A stretch of 64,000 nt of DNA from Prostheceraeus crozeri (Eukaryota > Platyhelminthes > Polycladida > Euryleptidae): the NCBI GenBank assembly GCA_907163375.1, contig CAJQUW010007815.1:558001-622000 (forward strand). The letters are read 5' to 3'. Made by a program: the position numbers and the translations under genes. Shown in pieces: positions 32,107-46,877 of the stretch (the stretch's first letter is position 1; every line of letters starts with the position of its first letter). The notes under the pieces were generated by a model. The model was not told the origin of the DNA. It worked only from the letters and a program-made list of their open reading frames with translations, and did no database searches.

Positions 32107-33392
32107 CAACTGATATTCTTGGCAAGCTACTTACACATCAAAAATCTTTATTTGAGTTGTATTTATCACGGATTGACTGTCTCAATGCTTTTAAACATAT
32201 TCCCAACATTGTGTTAAGACGTTTTTATGTGACAACTGATCAAAAAGTTTCGTTCATAAAAGTAATCTGCCATCAATATCCAACTGATGCTCATGAGAAA
32301 AAGGTTTTGATGAAAAGCAAAATTCAAATTTTGAATTGCTCTGTATAGCAATACGATGACCGATTTGGTAAAAACTGATACCGAGTCAATTGTCTTGTAT
32401 AGTAATTTTGGGAGCGATTTAATCGTAGGAACATCTATGGGAATGTCAAAGGAGACTCAACCCGGGTTTTTTTGAAGGTCAATGTAGCCTTGGCAAAATA
32501 GAGACAATTTACGTCAGTGAACAACTAAAATCAAAGTGTTTAAATATATATACTTACTATATATTACTTATATTTATTATATACTTACTTTGATCAAAAT
32601 AGAATTTGTCTTAGAATATTTATATACTGAAACATATTACCATTTGATGCCATTAATCATTTATGGTATCAAATGCAATTCACGCAATAGATAAAATTAA
32701 CTTATTTTACCAGAGCTTTTAAGAGTGATGTTCTTCAATTGTCCAATTCAGTTTCACGGGAAAAGAAACTATCAATGAAAAGCGGTGCTGTTGAGTATTC
32801 ATGGACAGCACATATACATGCATGCATAATATTAAAAATAAAAACAATAATGTCATTGATAACTTTAGTTACATTTGAGGGACCTGCTAATCGGCAAAGA
32901 GGAATTTTCAGGGATTTTTCTAAATTCTCCGAGTTAATAAAAGCTTCAAACCCGTTACAAGAACAATCATAATTGGGAGTTCAATACACGTGTTAAAGTT
33001 TAATGCACAGTTGTTAGTTAATTAGTTTTCCTAGATTTATCTTTTCAACCGCACTGTCACTGCTGAAATTTGCGTTGCATTATTCAGGACGTCAAACACT
33101 GCAAGCCGCACAAACACTTCGTTTTTATTATGAGAAGGATGCATTCCTTTTTTCTTAACTTTCAAAATTAGTCCATTGTGATGTTATATTGAAGATCGGA
33201 AGATGATGTCGATTAAAATGAACCCCATTTTAAGTATTAAACCTTCTAACAATTGTTCATAAAAGTAGTCATAATATTGATGTTTTATATTCTCTAAATG
33301 TTAAGTGTCAACAGGTGGGAATGAAAGGAACTGCTTTGATCTCCGACATTCACACTTGCATTGTTAACACTGAACGCGCTCGCTTAAACTCA
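32107..33392. other. No recognisable feature
   Basis: Right flank of the mariner-like element. Only short chance ORFs and a TATATACTTACT-type A/T-rich patch near 32545-32590. Confidence 0.4.
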
Positions 33393-33860
33393 CAGAATTA
33401 GATAGGTCGTCTCTCCTCCTGTTTGGCAAGAAAGGAAGAATGGGATCCTGTAGCGTTAATGATATGGCACAATCTGCTGACATAATATCATAGCAATCGA
33501 ACAATAAGCAGCCATTTCAATATTAAACACCCCAAATTGTGCGAAGTTTCAGTGACTGTTATCAACCGGATCACACAGCAAAGAGACACAGACGATGTCA
33601 AGTTCTACAAAGAAGTTTGTGAACGTTTTTTCGTGCGCAAAGATCTGAATTCATCGAATCTGAAGGAATCGTGACGGTCGGAGCATTTTGAAGGAATTTA
33701 GAGCAATCCGCAAGCTGCGCACGACTATTTTTCCTATCTCTGCAAAGAACTAAAAATTTCTTTTTGTCCACTTAGTAAGTTCCAGCACGTGCCATCGTTT
33801 TGAATCAGTTTGCACTTCCAGCAAAGTGTAAATGCGCTTATGCAATCTAATTCAGTGAGT
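33393..33860. repeat. Dispersed MITE-like repeat, copy 3
   Basis: Begins CAGAATTAGATAGG and ends AATCTAATTCAGTG. It matches copies at 22347 and 52970 throughout, including GTGCGAAGTTTCAGTGACTG. About 40 bases present in the other copies after TTTTTTC.TGCGC are missing here. Confidence 0.75.
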
Positions 33861-36800
33861 CACACTGGATTGTGTGTCCGACGTAAATTGGTGAATTGAA
33901 CTGTATTACACTTATACAAGAGAGGGACACAGCCATGAGAATTTTCTCATTCACGGTGGGAATTTTCTTAATCTGCTTTCATAGGTAAACCCACTGACTG
34001 GCTAGTTTTGTAATGCAAGATATATGTGATATATTCAGATTGCTGTTGAAGGCTACCTCCAGTACGAGATGCTTTCATTTCATTACAAACTTCTGTTTTC
34101 TCTAAGGTCTCATCCACATATTTGATCTATTATTTTATTAAATCTATTATTATATTTGATCTATTGATTTATTATTCTCAACAACTGCATGAATTGTTGA
34201 AGCAACAGGCCGAAATCCAAATTGAAGAGCCCATGCATCATGAAGCTTATCCCGAATGAATGTCAGTACACACTGCTCGAAACCTTACAGACCGTATAGG
34301 GAGGTAGGAGCTATATGGGTCGTAGGTGATCGATACTTATGCAGATCTTCTTTGGAATTGGTTTGACGTGGGAAATTTTCTGAAAAATGTCTATGCAGTA
34401 GTATTTAGTCCGTATAACAAATCGCTTAAATATGAAGGTTGCACGGAAACTGCCAAAATATAATGTGCAAAGTTAAAGTTGAAAAACTAACGCCTTTAGA
34501 ACAAATAAAAATGATCTAGGAAAATCTGACTCGAAGTGTTTTCAGAACTAGGGACGGAAAGATTTGGGTCTTCTTCATTGTGCAACTGCTGACCGCTTTC
34601 TTCAATTGCCTCTTGAAGACTTCTTCAGAAGTGCTTCAGTTGATGTATTCAGAAGTTTTCAGAAATATAGACATGCGTTACATAATGAATTTTCGCTAAT
34701 TTTCTGAAGCATCTAAAAGGCTTATTTTTCCAATGAATTCTAGGCGATTGCGTTATCTTTTTCACTTGCCCTTCCCTCCCACATGATTAGCCCTGTAATC
34801 GCCTTAAGATGGAAATTCATCCCATAGGCGATTACGTAGCTGTTGCACGTCTCCAAAGCATGGCCGAAGTGATCACATTCTCAAAAATCTAGCATTACAA
34901 GCCCAAATTTCCTATTTCTATCTACTGGACTAAACATTTTTAAGAGACTTCGACACAAATTTCTCGTGGCATGAATTGAAGTTGGTCAGCAAAAATGGTA
35001 ATCACAAGTTCTCCAAAAACACTACTAGCACAATCAATACACAAACACTTATTATGGCCCCACGCACAAACGTCACATGTACAAATACATGCACATTGCA
35101 TACATGCCGTACACGTTCACTGCAAAATGAAATGTAGTGCTCGTAGACATTAGACATAAATGAAAAATAGATATGACACGTTTTTCAATAGAATTACAGC
35201 AGAAAAAAGTTACAAAGGGAAAGTTAAATGGAGAATACAATTAAACACTAGATCCTAATCTGAAGTATGCCGCTACTTAATGAATTTACAATAATAAATG
35301 TCTTTAGTTAGAATTTTTCGTGAAATTCTATCCATAGTGTGCACCGAAAGTTTTTTAACCGTAAAGAAGTCCACATGCATTGCAGTGTCATCTCATCCGG
35401 ATTATATTGAAAGATATTCCCGGCTTGACCTCATAGTACCCTAATATCAAGGTGCCAAGCAACAAACAGAAAAGTTGTGTATTTTATTAGAAAGACAACG
35501 ATTTATCGACTCAAAAACAAGCTGAATCTGCTCAGGAAACCGGTGTATTAAAAAACACTGGTTTATTGTCTTAAACTAGCTGATTTTCAAAATAAACAGA
35601 TAGTGCTGTTTGCGAGAAAATTATGCACAACATCCATACACTGCAGCATTATTATTCTCTCCTGCTAATGTGCTTATGTTCTACTGATCAAACTTACATT
35701 AATTTGGTTACTTGAAAACTGAAATTTTTACAATATAACGAATGTTCGCACATCGACCAAGACGTATCAGTGAGATCTTCTGGACGATTACTGTGTTGCA
35801 AAATAAGTGGAGTTGATTGTGTGAATTATTTACACAAACGGAAAATTCATAAATATTAAAGATTGACATTCCTCATTCTTTCTCTGACATTTAGAAAAGT
35901 CATCACGTGCAAAGAGAACGATGTCAATTTGTTACTTTTTATTCCACAGTATTCGCCTTGAAAACATGCCTTAATATTCATAGAAGAGTTAAAACATGTC
36001 AATGAATCCTTTTTCAAAGCTTCGATACATGATTTTCCAATAATGATCATTCTAAAAATTACTTAGTTCACTCTAGTAGAATAAATTACATGATTTCTGA
36101 TTGATGCGATCATGCAGTAATTGGCCAACAAAGCATTCGTTGAACAAACATTTCCTTTGTTTAACTTTTTTAACATGAAAACTGCGATGCAACCTCGAAA
36201 TTATAGACTAAGAATTCTGAATTGATGCTAAAGCATAGGATAAATTCAAATGCAGTTGAAATGTTTCATAAACATGAATCTTGAATTTTATGGTTCTTCC
36301 AGCATTATTAAAAATACGAATTTTTGGAAATGCTTAGTATGCTACATTTCAGGTACATTCAATTTTTGACACTTCCCATGAATTGCTAATGATCAATTTA
36401 TAAAGTTAAAAATTCACGTTCAATGCTATTGTAATATTCATTCCAGATTGAATGCACATTGCAACTGAGCTGCCGTTGGTTTCAGAAAGTTTTAGAAACG
36501 AAAGATCTGCAATTGGTCAAGGTTGGAAGCAAGTAATGCAAGTATAGCATGGATATAGATAATATGGACATTGTATGTATGTTTATCCCTTCACTCGGTG
36601 ACAAGCAACATGGGTACTTTAAGACACAATGCCTGCTTGTTGGTCCTCAATTCCCTTTTCGACTGTCAATGTAACAGACCGATGAAATTACGGTCCTCCG
36701 TGGCAAATCAAAATAATCATAATTTCGCTCTGGTGGCCTCTTGGTTCATCTTATGCGTTCATCTCATGTAAAACTTCCAGCTATCAAACTTATCACAGCA

Positions 36801-39800
36801 AACATAATGTCTACGGATGCCATGTATTCAAGAAGCGCGTTGATCAGAGTATACAAAAATGTCACACAATGTTCGCCTCTTCATACTGTATACAAACGCG
36901 ATTAAGAGATGCGCCTGTTGAGCTGTCCGTTCGAAGGAGCATTTTTCAAAGTCTGCTCTTCTGTCTATGACAAATAAAAACGTCATTTGTGCACACCAAT
37001 ACCTCTGCGATTTTGTTTCTCAATGCTAATGATGCCTTAATTTAACTTTGACAGCCATCTCGTCAGGATCATCGGCTCACTTGTGCGACATAGCTGTGAT
37101 ATTCAAATTATTCGTAATTTTAGTTGATGCATATTTCACTAGTAGAATTCTTTGTTTATGGTGGGTCTAGAAATGGAGATATTATTCATATCAATTTACA
37201 TGTCAACTTAATCAATCTTCTATATGGGTTTATCAATAGTGTGCGGCATGAATGCAATTTTACTAAATAGCCTAGTTAGCATAGATTATATTCAAGGCAT
37301 ATATCGTAATCTGTGTATCTCTACGAAATTCAAATCAACTCGATCTACTAAATATACTCTAATATCCTTTTAGTTACATGTACTTAATATTTCATTCTCA
37401 CATTACACCGAAGCTACACAAGCTACCTACAAGCATGCAGCACAACTTTGGTATTCACGCGAATCGATCGAATAGACAAATCCTTCAATATTGGATTCGC
37501 GCCCTCGCCATCCAAGCATTGCCCTATTTGAGAGATCAGAGAAATGCATTTCATGCACATTTATGTATGTGTACAATGCTTATTCAGAACATTGATTTTA
37601 TATACAAGTAGGCAAAGTTTTCACGTAGTTGACCAGTCGGGAGATTATTTTTATATCCGAAGGCATCAATTTTGATCTTCTGACTTTAAGGTATCATTGA
37701 CCAAAGCTTTAGAGAGTCTTTTCTTGATTATCCGGCTGATATCAGTAAAGTTTGTTTTCTAATGAAATTGAATTACTGCCTTTGTTTTCATTATAATTGT
37801 TACATGTTTAAAATTTGCATTAAGTTTTATATTAGACACCTTTTGGGCTACATTTTTTTGTCTACCTAGGTTTCCGGTCCTTCTAGTGAGATCAATGGGG
37901 AAAATTTTTCTCTATTACAATCAGCTATTATTGAATGTGGTTGTAAATAGTTCCCGTATTTATTTCTCTGTGATCCAAAATCTATGAGCAAAGAAATCGA
38001 ATTAAATTTCATTTAGCAGCGATAATCTAGTCACTTTAAAAATCACAATCGAATGGCAATCGGACTTCCTTTCGAATCACGTCTGCATCTATTTACTGTA
38101 GATACATAAAATCATAGAGTACATAAAAGTTCAAAATTTCCTTACGTTTGAAGGAGCATACAATCATTACTTGGCACAATTATCTCCACATCGGCCTATT
38201 TAATACTTTGAAGACAATCGTATCGCTTGTATTATCCTGTAATCTCTTGCCGATAACTAAATAAAATTAAGATAGATAATGCTGGGGCAAACCCTCCAGC
38301 TTTGTTTTTGAAGAAATGTGAACCAACTCTTATAATATCAGTTGCTGGAGACATATCGTTTACAGATTTTAGAAAATCTCCAATTTTATTCGATCATGAG
38401 AAGCAACTTGATGTATTTTTCATCAAGTCACGATTATTCTACGAGCACGTTTGTATTTCAGTTGATAACACGTGTAGATTTTGAATCCGATCACCGCAAT
38501 ATCAGTGAAAAGAAAATCTCCCTTTAAGCCTTGAGTAAAGAACAATCTGCAAATGGTTGAGAAGAAAACAGAGCTTCGTCTCTCGCTAGCTAATGGGCGC
38601 ATAATAATGTATGATTTCCATAATTTTTCTTCAAACGAAAAAGTTCTGTGCAAGATAATTAATCTGATAGTTATTTATCTTCGCTCGAAACATTTTTTGT
38701 TACACTGCAAGCGGCTCAAGGGACTACGGATTAGGAAGGGACATTCAAATTTCGAGACGTCTTTTCACATGGACAGAAATCCCGCTCCATGGAATATTCG
38801 AATTGACGTTGTACGACATGAATAAATTATCACGCAACTTGAGGAAAGAATACCAACGAGAAGAAAGCTCAGTGACGTACTCACTTATCTGCAAATAAGA
38901 AAACAAAACAGTGTCGTTCAATAATCGGATCAAATATTTTAATAAAACATCGCTTCAGTGTCTGGCGTATTGGAAAACCGCAGATGGGCAGAAAAATCGA
39001 TGAAAATGCAGTCTGAATGGGGCACATCCTTTTCGAATTTGAAAATGGTTGTCCACATTGCGCTTTACCCGCTGATCCATATCCACATCGACTGTAATTT
39101 TTAAGCGATCTTCGCTGTTTTGTAAAGAAACTTGAAGGGTTTATGCTGCGACATATAATGCGCACAAAATGTTTCCATGACGTGAATAAACTGAATTTTC
39201 TCAAATACTATTTGAATAGGGGCTGGCTTGTGGATTCCATTCCTTCTACCTATTCCAGATTGTGTTTTCACTATTATTACACTTATTAGCAGAATTTTCA
39301 TATGTTACTAACTGCTATCACAAGTTATTATATGTAGCGTTCGATTTTTAGATTGAAAAAGACTTTCTCTTCGTGAACTGAAATCGAATCCATCCAAAAT
39401 CACAATTTACCATTATTAAACCTCTTATTTAATATTTCATAAGCAAAACAACCACTGTTATTCGATATACAAATTGTGATATGAAATACTTTTTCAAATC
39501 GAAAAATGATAAATCTGATAAGGGGTTACAATTCTACAAGGGTCTGCACATTCTTCAAGCAAAACGATGATGCTACATATGACATCTGAATCGTCCATAA
39601 AAGGATATGCGCTTTAAATTTCACTGTGTTCCAATCTCAGTTCGCGTTGCAAATCAATCGCTTTTTCAGAATGAGAGGATATACGTTCTTTAGTAACGCT
39701 TACGCTTCTCTGGATATTTCTTTATCAACTTATGCCACTTTGATGTCCAAACTCATCTCAGATTCAGCAGAGAGGTTGTTTAAATAGACGGAAAATAAAA

Positions 39801-42800
39801 ATAGACAGAACATGCGCTATTGCCTAAAAATTTTGTGCATCATTTTAGAAGGCGCTACTTGACATTTGTTTGATTTCGTCGATGCATTTATCTCTTTATG
39901 CTCTTCCAAAAATTGTCCAATTTCTTGATGTGTGTGTAGAATATAAGCCTGCGGTTTAATAGAAAGTTGCTCTTCTTGATACAGATGAATTTGAATTTGA
40001 GAGATGATAGTATGAGCTTCATTTCATTTCTCCTCAATCACTAATCGCGCAGATAACTCATAACATTTCAAAGAAGAATGATTGCATCCTTTGAAAAAGC
40101 AACTACAAGACTCTATATCACTAATCTTATAATTTCTATAACATCACCTTTCATTTAGTGACTCTTTGTACACTCTACTTGAAATTCGATCAGTAGAAAT
40201 AGCTTCTTTTGAACAACATTGCCTTTCATGACTTGGATCATTCGTCAATTCGTCAAACTTATATTAGACAACATGACTGAATGAAAGAAGATGACTTTAC
40301 TTCAGGGCTGCTGTCAATCTTGATAAACAGAATTTGAATTGTTAACTTTCCAATGAGATCGTGCATTTATAGACGAGGCATCATGAGAAAAAACATAAGT
40401 CACATAAAGAATTCAATCATCATCAGGAATATTTTGTAAATGAATGAATTCAAGCATTGACAGATCCCTTAATACATGTTGATTAAAGAAGTCTCCTCGA
40501 GTCCATGGTTAAATGTTTTGTAGTCGCTTGACTGAGTGACTGACTGCTGGAATAATTTGTTTTAAAACACGGTTTTATAGCAAGCTTTCCTGTTATATTT
40601 TGATAGTTTCTTTGTGTAGTGGTTTCTCATGACACTTGATCTGACTTCCGATTGCAAAAGCTAATGATGGAAGCTAAGATATCATAGCAACCTTAGTATT
40701 TTTATTTGGTTCATTTCATGGCGAGTAAATGTACTTCATGTAAGTTGCGCGGTCCTTTCGGCATATGAAATTAGAATGAAATTGAATTGTTCTGTATTGT
40801 TCGTTTTTCCTAACTCCTAAACTCATTCGAGCGCAAGTCACTCGTGTGAGCAACAATTAACAGCAAGACAGCACCTGCTATGCCAGTAGAAGAACGAATC
40901 GGGTCAGGTTTTAGTAGGTAGACAAAAGAGGTCCTTCATTCCTCCCTCTTAATCAATTATCAGTAGTTGAGATGCAGATGTGTTTCAATCTGCAATAAAC
41001 CGGTACTATTATTGAAATCATCGACTTGGACAGTCCAAGTGTAATTTCCCAGTTTCTCAATTATTTGATTACAGGGACAACTGACATCTACAGAGATCGA
41101 GATGGACATCCTACGTCAGTGCAAATTAATAACTCCGGATACACACCTCTGGGAGAAGTTTTATGCAATACAATAGAAGCGGGATATCTGTGGTTTTTGT
41201 TTGTTTGGGGGCAGATGCGGTAAAGGGTTCCAACTTAGCATTCATTAAATTTTTAGAAAACTTTCTGAAAGAAACGTCAACATGACAACAAAAGGGAAGC
41301 ACACAATGAAGACCGATGCGTGTAGACCGACCGAAGAGATGCTAAATCCTTTGAAAACAAAATGGAGCCCGTTAATGCGGCTATATTTAGCACATTAGGA
41401 CATATTTAGCTTCTGTGCAGCACAATTTAATGTCATGGCTGTCTTACTATGTATATTGAAACCAATCATGACGCTCACTGCTCATTCGATAGGCAAAACA
41501 TTCAACAATTTAAAAACTCTCACAAATTGTGGGAAACTTAGGCACAAAAACCACAAAAAAAGGCGAAAAAGACATCACTATGTTTTGCTTCAAAACATTT
41601 TAAAAGAATATGCATTTACCCTACTTATAATCATCCACCGACAGTCAGGGTGAATACGGTTCAACTAGGATGAAGTTCCGGATGTGCCAAATCAAGCAAC
41701 GAATGCAGCGACGGGACAAGTTGCTTCTGCTTAGAAATAAATGCACGACGAAAAAATTATGGAAAATTATTTAATGATTTTATGTTCATATCATATCACG
41801 GGCATTCATTCACTACTTTCAACTATAAATATATTTTTTGTTGGGGATCAGCAAAACCAAGTGCGAACATTTCATTTTTCACCGGTATATTTCGCCAGCA
41901 TTCTTCAAGGTGTGCACTGGAGTGACATCAGAAAGACATGAGCACGAAAACTGGTGAACGAAATGTCCATTCATAGTAGACAATGAGTGTAAAATAAACA
42001 AACTCTAAAAAAATTAGCAAAATTAGGGACGAGAGAAATATGTAGTATAAAATCATTTAATCAATAAAATAAAATAATCAATCAAATGTTAGCAAATGGA
42101 AATTTTTCCAAATATCGGTGGAAATAAAATGTTCGTACCTGGCTTGAAGGATTTTTTTTTCAAAAAAATATCCTTTTATATTTCAGCTATAAATGACCAT
42201 TAAATACTGCTGACATGTCGCCCAATTAGTGGATCATTAAATAAATGCTGCATTATAAATAGAAAAATTACATATTGAGTTTATTCAAAGTAATACTGAG
42301 GTCTGTTCCCAATTTTCAAAAGTGAATGAAATTCAATTTTTAATTATTCTATCTGCATTGTGCTTGCAATAAGCAGCATTTATGTATTACTTAAGTCTTG
42401 CTTATACATTTGTTACTAATTTGTGCTAACTCAGACGACATGTCAATTATGCGGTAGAAGTGCATTTTAATGATTTCCCATTAAAAGTTCACTTAGTAGA
42501 CGATTTGCGTGCCTAACATTTACTACATGTATGGCTGCAAGTTTAAGTAGGAATTTGTGTCAATGTTGCAATTAACTAGGCCCTCTGGTGATGTTCCCAG
42601 ATCAATAGATGATACAACTCAATATTTAATCATTCTATTTACAACATTACATCGCGCGTTGATAGCTGAGTTGGCAGATGGTTGGCTCAGATAGTCTAGG
42701 ATAAAAATGTTAAATAAATATATAAACCTTGTTTATCCCCGGAAGCACATTAGGCGGGGAGCCTTTCTTCCATGTGGCCGATCTTTTTTATCCTACTCTC

Positions 42801-44511
42801 ATTCTTCTTGTGTTGAGTGTTTAGCAAGAATGCAGAGTGTACCTATCTTATAAATCTTAGGTTTGATCTAGGGCTCCTACCGGCTCACACCGTATCGGCT
42901 CATGGGCATGAGCCGGGATCCGATAATTACATGCGTGATCCGAGAGTCAATGGGTAATGATCCGGTAAATGATCCGAGATCCTGTGTGATCCGGTAATGA
43001 AATTTGTGCCTACAATTGTTCAATGATTGCAATCAAGTGCTTTAACTTAAGTATTTACATTTTGTAACCATGCTACATTTAGAGACCATGCTGCCTAATT
43101 TGCATAATTTTCAAGTACGTATACAATTTGCGACCTTCAATATGTGGAATAAAAGTTGGTTCGGAGATGAAATATCCTTCATGGACATGAAGGCACTTGT
43201 ACAGTACATCTGTCATCATTTCATAGACTCTAGGAAATGGCATAGCCTTTAATGCACTCGATACACTCCATCATTTTAAAAGTTCATTGTCAAATCAGTC
43301 GATAATCTTACAATGGAATGCCAACTTTTTTTTGTGTAATTTTCCATCACAGACATTTGACAATTTTCAGATGAATAATTGCGAAAAACGCTCATTGGGA
43401 AGTTTAAATTGTTATAAAAAGTTGCTGCAATAAAGAGCATTTTCAAGTTCATGGCACTGAATGGTTTCCCTTATAAATAGACACATGAACAATTGAAATA
43501 CTTCGGTTGATTCTCTTGAATGGATTTGAAAATATTGGTTGAATTATAAGTTGGAATGAGCTTTTAACTTCATAATAACGGATATCCTATTTCATTGAAA
43601 TAATTAAGATTCTGAGATAACATACAGACATCAATTATCCAATATCTCGAATACAACTTACCTCTTGTGGTTTACCAACGCTAACAATATATCGTTCACT
43701 TTCAGTCAAATAAAAGAGGATTGTGAATTGAGCTATTAGCGCGATCAAGGGAATTGCAAACATGATCCTCCTGTAAATGGTGAATTGATATTGGCACAGT
43801 GATTCATAAATGACAACTTCTTTCATGATTCTTTAGGTAATTGTAAACATTATCAAAGGCAAGATTTTCTGTATGATATAAACTTGACCCTAGGTGGAAA
43901 GATGCAATAAAGTGCTTGAATAATAGAAATCAAGGCATGTGTGTATATTGTATAAACAATAAGCAAATCTGAGATACGTGTATGCATTGGGCTTGTAGGG
44001 TGAATTCCCTGCAAAACAAAAATACATTTCGCTTGAATTGACTGTGGCGACAGTAAATAATTGATATTTTATGAAAGCAATAGTGTACATTGAGAAGTGA
44101 ATATATCATTGGAATGAAATTTGGAATTAAGCAAATGCAACTAAAGATTGAATGCAAATTCTTTTAGAAAACACAGTTTTTTGGCTTCAATCATAGTCTG
44201 CGTCTATTACTGTTATCTCCCGGTATGGTATATCTGCATATATATTGCTTAAGCAAAGTTGCAACACTAAGGAAGACAAATGTCATATATGTATATTAAC
44301 TGCTCACATATTTATCAAAAACTTGTTAACAATGTAAAAAGACTGCTTAAACAAAGGTTTATACACTTTTGCTAGGCTTATTATGAAAATTGAATTATGA
44401 TTCATATTGGCTTATATGAAGAAAAGATCCAGTTTACCAAAAAATATGGCAAATATCAACTGTTGCAACATTCTCCATGATCCCGCGATGTCAAAATGAC
44501 ACGCCCTGACG
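33861..44511. other. Long stretch without recognisable genes
   Basis: About 10.6 kb of A/T-rich sequence. All ORFs are short (107 codons or fewer) and carry no motif I can name. Local structure includes repeated GATCCG words at 42890-43000 and a tRNA-like A-box string at 42665 (see rejected list). Host introns or old repeats are the likely content. Confidence 0.35.
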
Positions 44512-45228
44512 AACATTTTTCATGAGACCTCATGAAATTTAATGCGGATTCATGAGATTTTTATGAGAGCTCATGAGATTATTATGAGTCTCATGATATT
44601 CTCACAAGAGAATATTTAACTCATGATGTTCTCATGATGCTTTGATAGCGTTCATGAGAAAATCATGAGTATTTATGAGGTCTTCGTGAAAATTAGCTTG
44701 TAAGTAGTAAGTTATGCATGCTAGCCGCGAAAGGAAATAACCATAAGAAAGCTTATTCAATCGATCAAGATCTTCAAGGTTAGTCTATAAAAGATAAAAA
44801 AGAAAATATGTAGGGTGTATCATAGCGATGTGCAACAGCATTTTCGAAATGATGCATATATAATTTGACTTTACAATTATCACTACTATGCAAGATGTTG
44901 AAAATAGACATATATAGAATCACATTTTAAACATAAGATCATGATAAATAGAAGTCTAATTCTGCAAATAATGAAATAGCATTGTGGACATGGCGTGGCA
45001 ATGATTTGGGCCAAAGTGGCTAGGTCAAGAAAGCTTCACTAACTATATGCGAGGAAAATAATTTCAGAAGTATGAAAAATCAACTGTTAATTAATGAGAT
45101 TTTCATGAGAAGGCTCATGAAATTTGGTGAGATATTTCATGCGAAAACGTTCCAAATCCGCATTAAATTTCATGAGATATATATGAGTAAAAATCTCATA
45201 CAAAATCATGAGGTTTCTTCGTGAGGGC
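44512..45228. mobile_element. MITE-like element rich in CATGAG repeats
   Basis: The ends are inverted: GCCCTGACGAA at 44512 and the complement of TTCGTGAGGGC ending at 45228. Both arms then carry CTCATGAAATTTAATGCGGA on opposite strands (44540s and 45150s). Between lie more than a dozen ATCATGAG/CTCATGA words spaced irregularly. The interior has no ORF of note. No clear target duplication was found. Confidence 0.6.
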
Positions 45229-46749
45229 GCTCACACGCATCTGATATAGATACTGATATAGGTGTCTGTGTTATGTCCGAGTAACCGTGAACGAATCGTC
45301 TTTTGCAACCTGCGTTCTAGTTTGAAAAATGAACGCCTGGGAAAAACAAACGGAAAACCTTAATATAGGCCTTAAGTTTTGTCTAATAGGTTGACTGCAC
45401 TGATTTTTGGAGTAAAATTTAGATACACGATGTCCTTTGTTTTCAAATTAAGAAAAGCTTGGTGTTGAAATTAGGCCTATAAAATTAATTGATCATTTTG
45501 TTGCTGGAATCAGACTAAATAATAAAATCGTCAATTATTTGCGTAAAGCACTTATCATTAATTAATCACCATTAATGAAATGAGCATTTAGACCCATCAT
45601 GCAAAGTCAGACAAGGCTAATGCATTTGGAAACGATCTTTTCTAAATAAAGACTTGATGCAAAATGAGACGACACTGCAAACCGCCAAAAACGAATTGTT
45701 TTTTCTCAGTGTTAAGTGAAAATAGGCAAAACTGATCAACAGTTATGTTGCGTTACCTTGACATTCACAACAGCATTGCATCAAACTAATATCAAATGAT
45801 CAAGTAAATGAATTTTCTCTGCAAATTGAAACGCAATCGCTTGAAAATCTCTTAAAGTACCGAATGCTAATTGATTTTGGATTTCATATGCAGATTATAG
45901 TTCTGTATGTAGAAAGACTGATTGCCCATGAACTACACGAGGAAGAAGTAATCGCTATCTGAAAGAGATTGACGAATCACTTAAGTTTTTGGAACGATAA
46001 TTGGATAGATAAAGAGGCATAGATCCGGGCATATGCTACAAAATTATGATACATTATCACTTGAAAAGATGGTACAAAGTTAAATTACAAACGTAGCATT
46101 TGATTATAGCAATGCTAATACGATGTCTACAATGTACATTTTCAATGAGCATAGACGAGTATCAACATTGCTATTGTTGAATATAGACATCGCGATCAAC
46201 CATACAAATTACGTTCAAAGCAGATCATATCAATGAATCAGGCATAGAAGTCTATGAATCAGGCCATAGATTTACACAGATATGTAGACAAGATATCCGT
46301 GAAATGAATATCGTTGGCATAGAAGTATTGCTTATCGGCGATATTTATTTGAAGGTGATGTTAAAATAGTAATGTCAAATATCTAATGTTAAACGATTTC
46401 AATTCATTCAATACAAGAATCTATGTCAACAAATTAACATAGAAAATGTTAAATTTTCAAATATTTTGACTAAATATAGACATATTCAACAATAAGCATT
46501 GATTTGCATAGTGTCGCACGCTATATCCAGTGAAACCATAGAAATTAACATTACCATAGAAATATTATCTACTATTACTAATATACTCATTGACAAAATT
46601 TTTGAAACATTTTTCTTTATCTTCTTTCGTTTTTGACTGGTATATATACATGTATATAGCCAACTTCTATGTCCCTTTTCTATTGTAGTTTTGAGTCTTT
46701 CAAAAGTGTATAATGGTCAACTATTTATTGTATGATAACTATGATAAGT
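45229..46749. other. Unassigned DNA with a possible old TIR pair
   Basis: GCTATTGTTGAATATAGACAT near 46170 is mirrored by ATATTCAACAATAAGC near 46480, enclosing ~300 bases rich in ATAGA words. Nothing else is recognised. Confidence 0.35.
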
Positions 46750-46832
46750 GAAGTTCCAGGACATTCTGGCTTGACCTTGAATAATATAATGTCCTGGAAA
46801 GTCAAGGTCGAGTCAGAATGTCCTGGAACTTC
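46750..46832. repeat. Hairpin downstream of the tyrosine recombinase gene
   Basis: GAAGTTCCAGGACATTCTG (46750-46768) pairs perfectly with 46814-46832. An inner stem GACCTTGA/TCAAGGTC (46773-46780, 46802-46809) adds a second layer. The stem word CAGAATGTCC recurs in the hairpin on the other side of the gene (48494-48503). It is probably a terminus or recombination site of the recombinase element. Confidence 0.7.
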
Positions 46833-46877
46833 TCTGAACAAACAGTATCAGCGATTACATTGTTAAATAACACCCAT

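Noticed and set aside
41026-41223. 65-codon ORF with a mixed hydrophilic sequence as a host exon
   Set aside because: No recognisable motif or convincing flanking splice sites.
42660-42700. tRNA or tRNA-derived SINE (TAGCTGAGTTGG matches a Pol III A box)
   Set aside because: No matching B box at the right distance and no cloverleaf arms could be drawn.
42890-43000. GATCCG word cluster as a CRISPR-like or regulatory array
   Set aside because: Spacing is irregular, units are 6-9 bases and there are no spacers; it looks like a local degenerate repeat.
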